From positions 24,704,960 through 24,768,959 of the forward strand of contig NC_092563.1 of the NCBI RefSeq assembly GCF_037975245.1: a DNA stretch of 64,000 nt. The letters run 5' to 3'. Below are positions 23,401 to 38,400 of the stretch, one piece after another; within the stretch, counting starts at the first letter, position 1, and each line of letters opens with the position of its first letter. Source of the DNA: Apostichopus japonicus (taxonomy: Eukaryota > Echinodermata > Holothuroidea > Aspidochirotida > Stichopodidae). The notes under the pieces were generated by a model. The model saw nothing but the letters and a program-made list of their open reading frames with translations. It was not told the origin of the DNA and made no database searches. The position numbers and the translations under genes were made by a program.

Positions 23401-26400
23401 CATTGTTTGCCAAAAATTTTCTTGTACGCTACGCGCCAACCGATGGTGGCGCTCCGCTTAGATAGTGTCACAGGATCTTTCGGGCACAAAAAGTTCTGCC
23501 CCCCCAAACTGAAATGGTCCCGTACGCCTATGACAACATACAAATATACTGTACAAATGTATAGCCCCTCTGTTCAGTGAGCGCTGCACAATGCACCTAA
23601 TAAACAAGTAAAACTATGGTACAAAACAAAACTTTATGTAAGAGCTTGCCATCTTACAAAGGAAATAAGTATTCGAATAGGCATTCAATGAAATAGGTGT
23701 TCGAATACTTATTGGAATAGCTATATTTAGCATTCTCTAAGCATTCGAAGGAAAGAAGTATTCGAATACCTATTGGAATAGTTATTTTAAGTATTCGATT
23801 AGTTATTCTAAAGTCTGAATGCTTAAATTTTTGAAATACCAACTATATAGCTATTCGAATACTTAGCGAATACTTAGCGAATACTTAATAGTTATTCGTG
23901 TTGGGTAAGGGTACCAATCTCATATCTTTCATTCTTTTGCAGTTCCGATTAATGAATGAGTTCCAGATCGAAGCTGAATCATACTGGATTCGATTCCCAG
24001 AGAGGTGACTACTTTCAGATGTATATCTTCTGTTAGGATTGTGTTATATTGCGAAGTCTGAGAGGGATGGAGGGGGGGGGTGTCAGGGGCATTCAGCCCT
24101 GTTACCCAGGATCAGTTAGTGGGCGTGAGGAAATATAGGGTAAAGAATAATGTATTTTCATTTTCATAATATACTCAAGGAAATGTGAAGACATCACAAA
24201 GGGGTTTGGATGAAATCATGTCCCTGGGGCCTGACCTGGCTTTCAACGAGTCAGTAAATTTCCTTTACGTCTACTGATTCTAGGTCAGTCAGTCAGTAGA
24301 TTAAAAGCAAGGCAACAGATGTCCAATTACCAAGTAGACATTCATTATAAATTTAGCAATATGTCTTCAAATTGAAGGTTCATCCTAGTTGGCTTTGTTG
24401 TAAAGGGACATTACAAATATCCTACAATACCTGAGTTTAAAATGGATAAAATGATAGTGTTCATTTGAATAATTTGAATTTTTTTATCCTCTGATGATAT
24501 GAACAGAATGTCTTGTCTAGTCACTGCATAACTAACTTTCCATAACCTTGAAGACATAATGTCAGTGTTAACCATGGTCGTGGTAATTATGGTAATGCCC
24601 CTCTGTTTCTGTAGATTTCTGGATGAGGTCACAGAGGTGACCTTTGACCTCTTAGTCACAAGCCCAAACGTTTCATCAGGAATGCAGAAACCATTGACAC
24701 CATCACATTATTTAGCTGTCATAGATCCTAAGGCTCTTTGGTTCAAAACATGGATGGTAAGTAATATAAACCAGACCGAGTCTAAGTTTACTGCCAAATT
24801 ACCCATAATGCATTTTGAAACCAATTGTTGAAATGTTGTGGCTGTAAACAAAAGTGTTCTATCAATTTAGAATCTGTGCCTTTAAAAGGTTCTTTCATTT
24901 AGGAACATTGATGTTGTGTTATCAGCACTCAAATTAAACTGCCACATTTTCAAACAAAATTATTTTTATGTCACATAGTAATATTAAATCATAAAGTGTG
25001 CCTTATGGTTCTCTCAAGGTTTCTTAGTTGCATGTATTGCCTTAGTAATGGCTGCACATAGCAACAAGACAGTGATAGCTGTGTTGTGTACTCTTCTTAT
25101 ATTAGTCTTTATTTTTCCCTTTTTAAGGGCTATGACGGTACAAATCATTTCTGGAAATTTGCTGTACAAGAAAAAAGTTTTAAAAAATTAAATGAAAAAA
25201 CAAAAGAAGAATATCAACATAATCAGTCTTGAATATTGTCATCTTGTAAGTGTTTCATTGCTAATCAATTATCAGTTTTGCATCATTTTTTTCTGTCTTC
25301 AGCATGGTGACTATAGCCGCACAGCTGTCATTCAACTGGCTAGCAGAAACCTATCTCTGGTAAAGTTCTATTTTATTCAATCAACAAATTTAAACTTTTC
25401 TACTTATTTCTGCTACAGTTATATCCACATTGCTCTTCACAGTTCATCCACCTGTGTATATTGTCTCATCTGAAACATCTGCGATCATTTCTGACAGATG
25501 TTGATAAACGTCATTGTTTACAAAAGATTTGGATATTTAAGTTAGGCTAGGCTGAGGTACATGTACTGTGATTGTATGGTAGTCTGAGGGTTGAAAACCA
25601 GGGTTTGACTTGAGTCACCTTCGTACAAAATGAGTACACTATCAAACAGGAATGCCTTTTATTGTCAACAATTTGTTTTTACTGTAATCTTGTAGAAAAT
25701 GATGAAGCAAGATTGAAAGTACACTACAGACAGTACAGTATAATGCTATTTCCTAAATTTATTTAAACCTCAAAAACTAAAGGAAAAGGACAGAAGATGG
25801 AATTATTTGCTTATTATTTTCACACGAAGAAAAGAGGAAAATTAAAAACTACTAGAGTTGTTCATTGCATTAGATCTTATAAATTGTGAAGGAAATTTAC
25901 AATGTCAGTGGAAATTGTAAGCAAACCCTTGAATCCTGGTTTGTGAGAAAATACTTCATGGTAAGATAAAAACTATCTTTGTCAAAGTATGAACCACAGA
26001 CTATAAATGTAACATGTTGATAGGCAGATGCTCATTGTTCTCTAAGTAATTAATGATAGAGAAACCGGCAACAATTTAGCTCATTTTCTTGTTGACTCCC
26101 AAACAGTGGTGTCAAAAAGAGGGCATAGAAGATAGGCATCAAAAACTTGGAAGAATCTTCATAATTCAAGTTAACTATGTAACGACAACAAAAATCACAT
26201 GGATGGACGAAAATGATCACAACTCACTTTGGGTTCTAAGAATAATTACTTCTTAATAGTTATTACCATTTATTATTTATTAATAATTAATGATTACCAT
26301 GATATTTACAGTTTCAGAGACTGTAGAAATTGAGCAGAATCATTTTTTTCCGTGATTTTTGCTTCCATCAATTGAAGTTTTTTTTTTTAAGTCCCCATCA

Positions 26401-29400
26401 CATCCTTTATGTTGATCAAAGAGCTCATTTTTTTAATGAACAATTTATTTGATATCCTACAGAAAAATTGACTGCCAAAGAGTACTTTTGAATATGATTT
26501 TGATAAAATAATTTTTTTCTCTGTTAAGGTGGAGGATGCAGTTGAGCATTGTTTAGCCTTCATATCCTCCAGGATGGAAGAGGATGCTGTCTCAGTCCTG
26601 AGCAGAAGATTGGAAAGACAACAACTTGGTAAAAACAAATGAAAGCTATTTTTACTAACTTTGTTTTATATTTTACAAGAAATACTGACCTCTCAAATAG
26701 TTTCTCACTATTTATTAAAGATTGTTGTTCTCATGAGTCCTTGGCATACTAGAAATTTTATTGTTATATCACCAGTCCTACTTTCTCATAGCTGATATTT
26801 TGTTTTACTAAATATCTTTGATTTATCATTTTTGGGGGGTTGACAAGTGAAGATGAATATGTTTTGATTCATCTGCACGTACATGATGCAATCAAGTTTT
26901 ACAAACTAATGTGGAAGTTTTCTGTTAATGTCTGATATTTTATGTAGAATAATAATACCAAGTTTGTCTTTATAATTTATACCGTCTTTAGATCAGAGAC
27001 AAATTTTTTACCATCATACATGAATAAATATTTATTGTTCAATCAAATAACAATAATAAAAAAATAATCATGAATATCTATTCAGAATCGGGAACCAGGA
27101 GATGTAAATACACTGAGAGAGAAGTTCAGTTTCTTTACTTTTACCACTGCCTCAGCATGTTGGGAAGACTTCTTTGTTACAAGAATGGAAGAGCATTGTT
27201 TCCTCTTCGATTGGCAGATGATCATACTGGTAGGGTTTTAATATGTGAATAATATTCATTAATTCGTTTGTTCATTCATTCATTGTTGTTGTTTCGTACA
27301 TCCATTCATTCATTCTTTCATCCATTCATCAATCATCCATGAATTCATCCATCCATCCACCCATTCTTTCATTCATTCATCAATCATCCATCAATTCATT
27401 ATCCACCCATCCATTCATTCTTTCATTCATGCATCAATCATCCATTCATTCATCGTTCATTCATCCATTCATTCTTTCATCCATTCATCAATCATCCATC
27501 AATTCATTCATCCATCCTTCCATCCACCCATTCATTCATTCATCGATCATCCATCGATTCATTCATCCATTCACCCATTAATTCCTTCTTTCATCCATTC
27601 ATCAATCATCCATCAAATCATTCATTCATCCATCTACTCATTCATTCATTCATCCATCAATTCATTCATCCATCTACTCATTCATTCATTCATTCATCCA
27701 TCAAATCATTCATTTATCCATCCATCCATCTTTCTTTCCTTAAATACATGTATGAATACCTTTCTATACCTTGAAATTTTCAGCACAACTCACTCTGTCA
27801 AACTTTCATTGGAATCTTCCCTTTCCCTTACTTGTAAACTTTCTTGTAAACTTATTCATGAGAGTGTCACATCCATAAATGTTAACAGCTAAGCTTCTGA
27901 CTCTTGGTTATATGCCATTACTGGAGATCATAATCCTTGTTTTTCTGTATTTTTCTGCAGTCTCTGCTAGCAACTTCATGTTGTCCTTGGTTCAGTTGAT
28001 AACAGATCATTTGGAGCCACCACATTCCTCTAGTACTGGTAAGTGTGTAGTACAAAAAGGTAGGATGCTTTAATTCCATGACTTAAAGGGTGAAGACTGG
28101 CGCACAAAGAACGTCTCATGCCGGTTATCTGACCTAGTTTCGAATAAGGTGTAACAGAAGTGTTAGACACCACCATCGATCCCAGAAAATACACACACAG
28201 CTTGCTACCGTCGGTCATTAGACACTAGTGTACAGTCAATACATGCAGCTATGGTCAATACCCACAACACAGTGTACAGAGCAGCGATGGACATCTCAGG
28301 TCTAGATGAAAGATAACACGTTATCACGTTTCATGACTGTCTGCATTTTGTAGCGACAAGAAGAAAACATCATTTGCAACAACGGAAAGTTAACTTTTTC
28401 AGAGCGTGGCACGCAGTTTGGGGCGAGTCTTCAATGCCTTTAAAGCAGATAGTAAGGATGTTAAATAAAAAGATTAATTTCATGATTATTCTAATACTAT
28501 TCATCATCATGCATATTTATGAGCATTCAGATCCAACTGGGTGCATACTTATGAGTATATGACCCAGTTAGAATTTTTTCCCTATAAACTTCATGACAGG
28601 CTTCAAAAAAACTCGTACTGACAGTATATGCAGTATGAGTATCCTGTCTCTATCAGATAAATGGTAGGAATTGTTTATACTGTCAGTTTGAGTGCTTTGA
28701 AGCATGATATAAGAATACAGTATAGAGTGGTAGTAGCACTAGGAATTTATTCCAAATAGCTTGGAGGATATCTGCACTGGTTATGAATATTCATAGTATT
28801 CATTTTCAGATTTACATATTTATCAGTGCACTCCATCTTTGCTCCCAAATATGCACTGGAAATGTTTTTGTTTGTGATTGATTTATGCAAAGGAATATCC
28901 ATTCTTTTATTGATGCAGATGAATTTGTCTTCGGGTAAACCCTTTTAATTTATATCTAACTGTGATAATAATTGGATCCCACATCATAATTCACATTATT
29001 ATGTTTTTACAGTGATACAAAAAAAGTAAGAACTTTAAGTTTGCATTGTCTGAAAATTGTTGGTGTCTCTTGCAACGACTGAATTAATATTCTGGGTGTG
29101 TAACTACAAAGTATGTATTTGAACGTCTTTTTTATCACAGTCTCACTTATTTCCCAGTAGATTTGCTCTTCTCCTCAAGTTGTCCTGCAGATGTGGTGAC
29201 AGCAACTATCAAAACTCTTTGCATGGTGGAGTCAGCTTGTACTGAATGTCTCCTAAAAGACTCCTTAGTTTTAGAGCTCTTGAAACCTGTCAAGAAATGG
29301 TTACTTCATGGCAAGGTATGTTTCAACAGTTTCAGGCAGATAGAGATATGTCTTTTGATGAAAGAGTGACTTACTTAGAATAATTAATATCTTTATATAG

Positions 29401-32400
29401 AAAATAGAAACAGAAAAAAAAAAAGCACAAAAGATGCGAATAATAAATTTAGAAAAATTCATATGTGTTGTAACATTGATAATACACATGATTTCACATA
29501 CTGTACATACACTTACTCTTAATTAATTAATTTATTAATTAATTTTTTTCATGTCATGTTGAAAATCATTTAGGTTTCAAGCAATTGTACCATGCTTCAT
29601 GCTGCTGATATATTATCTGGTATTGCGAGTTGGGAATCTGGAAAGAGACTTTTACTGTACGGGGAGAATGGCCAGTACTTGAGTGATAACAAGTAAGTAA
29701 ATATCAAGTTCTATCATAATCACCACTCAGTCCAGACTTGTCAGTACCAGTGCAGCAACAAGTCAGTAATATTATATATAAGATATGATATTCATTGTTT
29801 CATATGAATATGTATGACTACCAGCTCTTGAAAAATAATAAGTAGGTTATATCAAGTTACATGGTAATATTTACTGTGTATGAACAGGTATGACTATTAA
29901 TAATTTAGCAGTAACAAGTAATTGATATCAATCAAGTTTTATGATAATGGTCATTTTGCATGAACTTGTATTACCATTGCATCAAGTTTATTGGTTATCT
30001 TTATTTGCAGTAAGTTATATGACTATCATTACCTGAGCCATAACAAGTTAAAACCACATTGTATTATATCATCATTTTGCATACATGTTAGTCATTTAAT
30101 CACATGAGGTGTTATTAAATTTTGCCTCCAGTGGATTGACCAAGTGTTGTCCATGTATAAAATCCTTACATAAATTGAAAAATAAAATTTGCTGTTGGTA
30201 ACCAGGAATGACAAGAGCTAGGTCAAGCCTTTTGGAGCCTTCATATACCCTCGCTCCCCCCTACCCCCAATTGACTCTGGGCACAATGGTTGTAGCACCA
30301 TCACCCTCCATCTCATCAGACCTTTTGGTAACACCGAAACACATACATAGCCATCCTACTTTGAAATGTTTACGTTAATATGCCCTGCACCGTAGTTCAA
30401 GGCTTCGTCAACGTTGTTCAATTTGGTTTGAATTTTGTCATCAGATCAGCACCGGTCCACATGATCGCTGAGTTTTGCAGGCAGTGCTTGGATAGTCCGT
30501 CAGAAAGTGACCTTCAGGTATGTCCTCCGAGAGTGGTCATTGGAGCTTACCTGTCCCTTTGTCGACAGCTCTACAACAACTGTGAAGGCTTGCAGGTTCT
30601 CTACCCGTACGAATTGCATCACTTTGTAGCCAGTGCCTGGAGAGAGGTTGGTATTACACTTGTTGTTTACAATTTTTGCTATACCATAGCAGATTATTTT
30701 GCTTTAATCCTGGACACGGGATGGGGAGGGGGTGGGGTGGAAGGTTATAATAAATTGAAAATTTGTAGCTATAGCCATAAATGAGTGACATATATATTAG
30801 TTAGAGGTTTCATAAAATGGTGGTATGGTACTACATCAATTACAAGATAAGGGTGTCCTTCCTCTTGTCCCTCCACCACTTTCCCTTTTAAAAAAAAAAA
30901 AAAAAACCAGCTATGAAAACATAAGCTAACATACCTGGAGTAAGTACTATGAATACATAACCTAAAATATCTAAAGTAAAGTGTTAACTGTAAACATAAA
31001 AGTTATTATTAAGGCCATTGCTCAGAAAACTTAACAAACAAGCTATCATACTTAGCTATACTCGCTATACTTTTTGACCAAATACCCAGGCTAGCCGTGA
31101 GACAGAAATGGGATCCACACCCACCATGGATGGTGGTGCCCTTGGGTCACCAAGATCGACTGAATCCGCTAATTACAGCGCATTGATGTGGGAACAGACA
31201 TTGGTAGATCATCTCTTGAATTTTGCTGGCACTCCGAAGGTAAGGAGTTTTTTGTAGCCATCTTCTTGAAACATTGACTTTAGCAAACTTTGATCTAGCA
31301 TAGTTTAATAGGTAGACTAGCTAAAGTGGTAGTGTTAACCCATATGAAACACTCAGGAAGTAGTGGAAATGGTTAACAATACAACTTTTAATCCATTTCC
31401 ATACTACTTGAGTACCTGGAATTGCAGAATCCAACTTTAAACCTATCATGTTTGATTAGAGGTGTCTTTTTAAGTACTCAGCATAGCTGGTTTACTGTCT
31501 GCAAAGTTTTTGTTGTTAAGTAAAGGACAATATTAGGCAACGATGTGTACATGAATTGATTGTGTTAGAAGAGAAAAGATTCAAGTCCCTTCTCCCCCCC
31601 CCCCCACCATTGAATTATCCCTTTAGAAAGTTTCTCTTAAAGTTTGATCCACTCACCTCATGATTGGGAGTCTCAGGCTAGGGCGCTAATGTTACTACAA
31701 GTACAAAGGATATGAGTGGTTTCCACCCTGCATGGCTCACACACCTTTTCTCCCTCTCTTAGCCCTCCCCCCCCCACACACCCACTTCCATCTCCCAGCA
31801 CCCATCTGCTCACATTAACTCTCTTGAATCGAGTTACGTTACCATTTTAAAATACCTCATGCTAACCGTCATAAATGTATACGAGAAGTCTGATCTTTTC
31901 TCGATTTTTGTCCCATTCTGGTGTATTCCCAGGGTTTACTTTTACTACAGCAAACAGGAGCGATGAATGAAGCTGTGGCATACATGAACAGTAGATACAC
32001 CCAGAAATTACAGGTCTGTGTTCATAGTAATTAAAATCCCTTGTATATTTACAGTAGAGATATAGTAGAGTATAGATACAGAAAGGAATATTATAGATAT
32101 ATGCCAGTTAGTTTAGCTCAAGGGTGGGCAACCTATGGCCCGCGGGCCACATGCGGCCCGTCTGTGATTTTTTTGCGGCCTGTGAGATGTCTCAAGAAAA
32201 AGAAAAAAAAAATATCTATTTTACATCATCACAAAAAACAAGCTAGCTGCTTAGAATGTATTGGCACTAATGATGCTGTCAGGTAGGCCTATTATCCACA
32301 TTAATTATCAACTGTACTGTATTGACATTAAGTTTTTGTGAATACAGATTAAATAAACACACCTATTGCTTGAAAGTCCTTGGAATCAAAGGTTTGAAAT

Positions 32401-35400
32401 CAACAGCAGGTCGTTGGTTCGGTGCGGCCCAGTCAAGTTTTCACTCCTTATATCTGGCCCATTCATTCAAAAAGGTTGCCCACCCCTGGTTTAGCTGAAC
32501 GTGCCATTTGAACATTGTTCGAAGAACAGGTAATAAATTCACTTTATATTTTGGTCAGGTTATCGTAAAAAAGGGATTAAATGATTGATCTTCCAGAGGC
32601 TATATTCACATTTTAAAGTCAAACGATGTGGTCTATCTGTCATATCACTTTTTTCCTTTCCTGGCCTTTGTAAAATAATAAATAAATGTTTCCAAAATCA
32701 AACATATGTACAGCCCAGCAGACTGTTTGTAAAGCACAAGTTGGTATCTTCAGATCTTAGACATTTTCTTAGACACACTGTGTCTATGTATGACATCTTG
32801 GATAATACTCATAATAAAAATATAAAAATAAAAATTACTTTGTAATATTTTGCTTTAGTTGATTATTCTGTACCTGTATCGAGTGGTTAGAACCTCACAG
32901 TGAATTTTTTTTTCTTATAAAGAAAAATACAATTTCATAAAATATGATATCAATCCGTTGCTAGCTTCTTCATCTGTTTTTTAAACAACATAATTTTATT
33001 ATTTCAGTCAAGGGGTTATTGCTAGATGATTTAAAGATAGGCACTGTAATAGTTGCAGGGATGCTGTACTGAAACTTGATCAAGAAAATTATCTTTTCTT
33101 CTTAGGTTAGCAAAACTGAGAAGTTTGGCTATGGATTTATGGTCACGCAGATAGCCAGCACATCACCGGGAGTCATGGCTCTTGAAAATACAGGTAAGAA
33201 TAATATTTTCAAAAATCATTATTCCACAAACAAAAAAAGTGATGGCTTTATGTTGGTTTTGCTACATAATATTTGAGACCATTTTCATTGACCTCACACT
33301 GTCCATTCTGTATGTTTCAATTAAGTCCCCCCCCCCCCCTCTCCACCCATGATTTGAGTACTGAGGTTATCTCAATGGATCTTTGCAACAAGTAGAGCAG
33401 CTGGAGATAAATATCTGGGAGAAATCAAATTCATGTGATATGAACTACTTTACCTTCATTATGGCCAGGTGGTTTGACAACTTCGTGGAAACAGAGAAAC
33501 TTGCAGGCTACTGGACAATGTGTTCATAAAGGCAATAGTAAACATGAAATAGTTTCTATGACAAGATATTTCTCAAATTGAATACACTTACAAGAACTTT
33601 CTGCCATATTTTATGTGAAGAAAGGAGGACACTGTGGAGCTATTGCAGCCAATCGGAGGGTGTCAAAAATGATCATGGTACCAGAACGTGTTAAACGTTA
33701 AGAAGTTCAATCTAGCACAGACTCTAAACATAATAGTTCCAACTTCAGATGGCCAATTCACTGTCAAGAAAATTTATTTCACTGTTCGTATAACAATTTT
33801 GTAAGAACTACTTAAAAATCTAGAAATCTTTTGAAAGGTTAGTACATTCACCTGGACGCGTATGTAAGATAGAGAAAAACAGGACATGTCCATGGAAATT
33901 CAGTCGTATGGTAAACCCTACCCAGAAGTAATTTTTAAGTTAACCTGCCACCACGTAAGAAGTAGGAATTGTCTTTACATCCATATCCTCATATGCGAAG
34001 TAGACCTAGGTACGTCTGTCTGCCTCTCATTGATCATGTTTTCGAACGATATTTCTCTTTTATAATTTTCTTTAACCGGTTTTAATTTTAATCATCCCTG
34101 ACAGGTTTCATCCAAGCTCTGCTCCATGAGCTCTGGTCGGTTCTAGAGTGCGGTAGAGACGACCAGCCATGCTTTGGATCTAATTCCCACCAAGCTCATT
34201 CTATTGATGACAGACCTGCTCAAAAAGTATGTCAGCTGTCGATAAAACCGATTCCTCTTTCTTGCCCACTTTGCAATCAAGAGTATTCCTGCTCTTTCTA
34301 TTTTGCTACGTGACAGTTTTATCATAGGCACACTTTCACTTTTCAAAATAAATGGTGGGGTCCACATGCTACGGGCGAATAAGGGGTAAATGAAGTGTAA
34401 GAGGGGAGTGTGGGTTATCTATCAAGTGAGTCTACAGGGGGTGATCCAGATAAATGCCCAATTGCAATTGTACAATTGTTCCTTGCTACAGGCTGCCTCG
34501 TCGGTAATTACGAACATCAAAAATTGTTTTCCTTTATACCTCAAAATATAATTAAAGTTTTTTTTTTCTCTCTTATTCCAGTGTTTTACAAGATTAGCAA
34601 ATGTGTTGTCAACATTTTCTGGAACCTTTGAACTCCTGGTTGGCAAACCTCTCGCTAACAAAGAGATTTATTCTTTTAGGGAAGTCCCAGAGACTTTACC
34701 AGTAAGTGGCTGGAAGCAATTTGGAAGTTGAAACAGACTACTTCTCTATTCATGTCGCATTGAAATGTGAATTATGATTTGTATTAACATCAATTAACAA
34801 AGTTTATATATAGTTGTATCTCAAATTTTTTTTTTTTTTTTTTAAGGTTTTTGCATTATATGTCTGTTTACATATTGGTGTTTGTTTTCATTTTTGTGAA
34901 TTATTTTCTTCAATGAATATTGCCTTCCTTCACAGTTACAGGAGGTGTTTAATAGAAATCTGGAAAACTGGAAATGGTTTATAATAGTTGGGACTTTGGG
35001 TTGGGTCTGAGTTGTTTGTCAAACTTATAGTTACATGTGATATTTTCTATGGACATTCAATATTCCAAACATTTTGCCCTACTGAACCCTTTCTATGATA
35101 GAGAGATAACCAAGTGTGTTAAGGTGTTAATATCTACACAAGTGGTTTGTCACTATTTTTATACATATTTGGTAGATATGTCATTGGTTACCACTCAGTC
35201 AGGTATGTGCTACACCTCATTTAGTGGTAGATCTTACTGAAACATACACAGTGAGTCACGACTTATACTTACATGCAAACATTGAACTATTCGACCCATC
35301 ACTGTAAGGTAGATAGTAGGTCGTATAGTAAATAGTGTGTCAGTGTAGTGTAACTGATGGATGTGTTAATGTCAAGCTACAGTGCATGCTTCTTACAATG

Positions 35401-38400
35401 CTCTTCTCTGTGACATGCTCCACGGTGACATGCAAACATTGAACTATTCAACCCATCACTTTAAGGTAGATAGTTGGTCGTACAGTAAACAGTTTGTCAT
35501 TGTAATGTAACTGATGGATGTTTTAATGTCAAACTAGGGTGCATGCTTCTTACAATGCTCTTCTCTGTGACATGCTCCACGGTGACATGCAAACATTGAA
35601 CTATTCAAACCATCACTGTAAGGTAGATAGTTGGTAATACAGTAAACAGTGTGTCAGTGTATAAATGTAACTGATGGATGTGTTATGTCAAACTACAGTG
35701 AATGTTTGCACTGTTCTTCTCTGTGACATGCTCAATGGTTGATTTCTGGTCATATTATTGAAGAAAATCAAGATACACGTTTTTCCTCATTTGTCTTTTC
35801 CAGGATCTCTTTGACAGAATAATTATCGTTAACAGCGATGTCAAGTCACATTTCCTTTTCAACCCAGAGCAAACTCAAGTCTTTGGTTTGAGGTGAGAAT
35901 CTACCTTTTGGATCACTTATACTAGTGCATGCTTTAGTAATGGATAGTTGCAATGAGAAAAGTAGGTACAAAGAGGTAAGGCACTGGGTGTGGCAGAAAT
36001 ATAAACAGGCCTATGTGTGGCAGAAATATAAACAGTTGGTAGGTATGGTTGAAATACAGACACTGGGTAGATATGGTTGAAATACAGACACTGGGTAGGT
36101 ATGGTTGGAATACAAACACTGGGTAGGCCTATGTGTGGCAGAAATATAAACAGTTGGTAAGTTTGGTTGAAATACAGACACTTGGTAGGTATGGTTGGAT
36201 TACAAACACTGGTTATATATTTTGGAATTACACACTGATGGTTGAAATTTAAACACCGGGCAGGTTTTGTTGCGATACACACACTGGCTAGGTATGGTTG
36301 AAATATGGACACTGGCTAGGGTATGGTTGAAATATAAACACAGTGCAGGTATGGTCGAAATATGAGACTAAGCTGGTATGGTTGAAATAGTGACCTCAGT
36401 CAATGAATTTCAAAGATATACTTTTTTTGGCAGGTTGTTGAATGTGATGAGCACCTGTCTTGACTCTTGGCTTCTCTTGGAGACACAATACAAACTGTGG
36501 GACTTCTTATTGGACGAACAGAATTCAAACAGAAACGATGAAAAGTGAGTACTTGATCATTGTGTATGTCTCAAAATCTTTTGGTTTCACATTGTAAAGC
36601 ATGATTTAGAAAGATTTACATCCCGCTTTCAATCAATTTTTTGTGGCATTAAAAATATCTGGCATCTTTCTTCACTAAAGGTGAGCTGTTGTTTTTCCCT
36701 CAAATTTAAATGCCCATAGATCGGAATAAACAAATCTTGAAAGAAGAAAGAAGGGAAAAAATGGAAGACTATACAACTAAATAATCTATCCGTCTATGAT
36801 TAAATTACGTAAAAATTACTCATCTAGGATGATAAGAAAAGTGTTGCTTGTTTTGGATCTAACAAAGGTTAATGGTTCCCTCCCTTTCGTTCATTTCTTC
36901 TAGTGGGGAGATCGTGATCGACCACATGTCGTTGGAACGCAATCACATCCTGGTGCGGACTAATGTCATCGGCGGTCCCACGGAGCGTACTTTACCCGCC
37001 AGGTCACTTTCGGAAGACTCGGGAAAGGTTTATCCCTGGCGGATGTTTTCGTCGTTCCCGGTTCCCAAGGAATATTTTACTACAGTCAATAGATCTTCAT
37101 CTGGGAAAACAGGTTAGTTTCAGAAAGCAATTTGTATCATTGTCAGGTTTTGTCTATAAATGTACGAAGAGCCAACCGATTCACATAGTATCATATAATA
37201 ATACTGCATAACACTTTCACCATAATATTTGTTGCATATAGTATTACTTGATTAGCACACAGTATCATACAGTAATAATGTAACATAAGACAACCACAAT
37301 AATGTTGTTGCATATAGTATTACCCGATTCACATAGTATCATACTACAGTACCGCCCAGATTAAATCGGCTGTGGCATCGTGTATCGTGATGCCCTTATC
37401 GTTTTCTATCGTGAAAACCTGACTACTGTAAAGTTTTGTACACGCTACAACTATATAACGATATACCACGATCACACGCTATATCGTGATACCAGACCTT
37501 CACGATAGCAAGCATGACTGCTACTTCACGCTAATACGTAATATCGTGATTTCAAGCTGAGCGCATCACGATTCGTAACTTCGTTTGGGCTTTGGGTTTT
37601 TACTATTCACGCTATTTCGTTAAGTCGTAATATCGTGTATCAGGAAGTTCCTACTCTACTGTGCAAGAATCGATCTTTACAGGAGTTTCGCCTTGAAAAC
37701 TTTTTGAAGTCAGCTCACAACTTTACATATTTTATTTTTTATTTAACAACAGTAACGTTACGTACGGATAGCGATTTATTTGTTAGTTTGTAGATTTAAT
37801 GTTCCACGGGGGATAAGTTACTGTACTTTGAATAGTTAGCAACATTTTGAAGAAATAATAAAGTATTTAGTAAGCCTTTCTTGTGTTAAGTTTTTATACA
37901 ATTTATCGTTGGTTCCAACAGAATGAAAAGGAAAACAACTTTGAAGCAGGGCCGGTTAAAACAAAACATGTTTATCGTCCATGCAAGGGGCCTCCCTTTT
38001 CCTGATTCCAGAGTCTCTATTCGGATTCAAAAAATCTAACTATCCTTAAAAATTATTTTGTAAAGGTTGCCACATTTTCCAAATTAGTATAAGCGCATGA
38101 CAAAAAGAAAAATGGCAGGCCGTTTTTTTCAGATCTCAATTCGAGAAACATGTATTTTATTTGGATAATAGAACAACTTTCTTTAATGTGGTTAAATTAA
38201 TATTTTCCTACCCTAGCTATATTTTATAAAACCTTCATGAAAACCAACTTTTTAGAAAATGGATTTTGAAGCTCAGTCAACAATTTAAAAAATGCTTACC
38301 GTTAAATACTGGCGTCAAAAAATACATTTCGTATTTATTCCAATAAAGATCCACAAAGGATAAAAATGCGAAGTAGAGCTTACTAAAGAGAATAGAAACT

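Larger units (their letters stand above)
21925..23531. mobile_element. Interspersed element of the AGGCGTA family (middle of three nested)
   Basis: Direct repeats GACAACATAC lie at 21915-21924 and 23532-23541. Ends are inverted: ATAGGCGTACG at the left, CGTACGCCTAT at the right, next to G- and C-rich runs. It contains the 69-bp-arm hairpin and the conserved GCGCCAACCGATGGTGGCGC core near 23430. A 650-bp relative is inserted inside it. Confidence 0.8.
20389..23911. mobile_element. TA-flanked inverted-repeat transposon with ATTCGAAT subrepeats (outermost of three nested)
   Basis: TA dinucleotides at 20387-20388 and 23912-23913 flank inverted ends CCCTTACCTAACACGAATA and (complement) CCCTTACCCAACACGAATA, one mismatch in 19. 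Both flanks inside are rich in GTATTCGAATA-type subrepeats; 20491-20700 is itself a foldback built around a GTCAGAGCCGAATTA block. The 3523-bp span includes a large later insertion. The TA duplication suggests a Tc1/mariner-type element. No transposase frame was seen. Confidence 0.8.

Noticed and set aside
27339-27581. 80-codon Ser/His/Ile/Pro-rich frame
   Set aside because: Tetranucleotide microsatellite.
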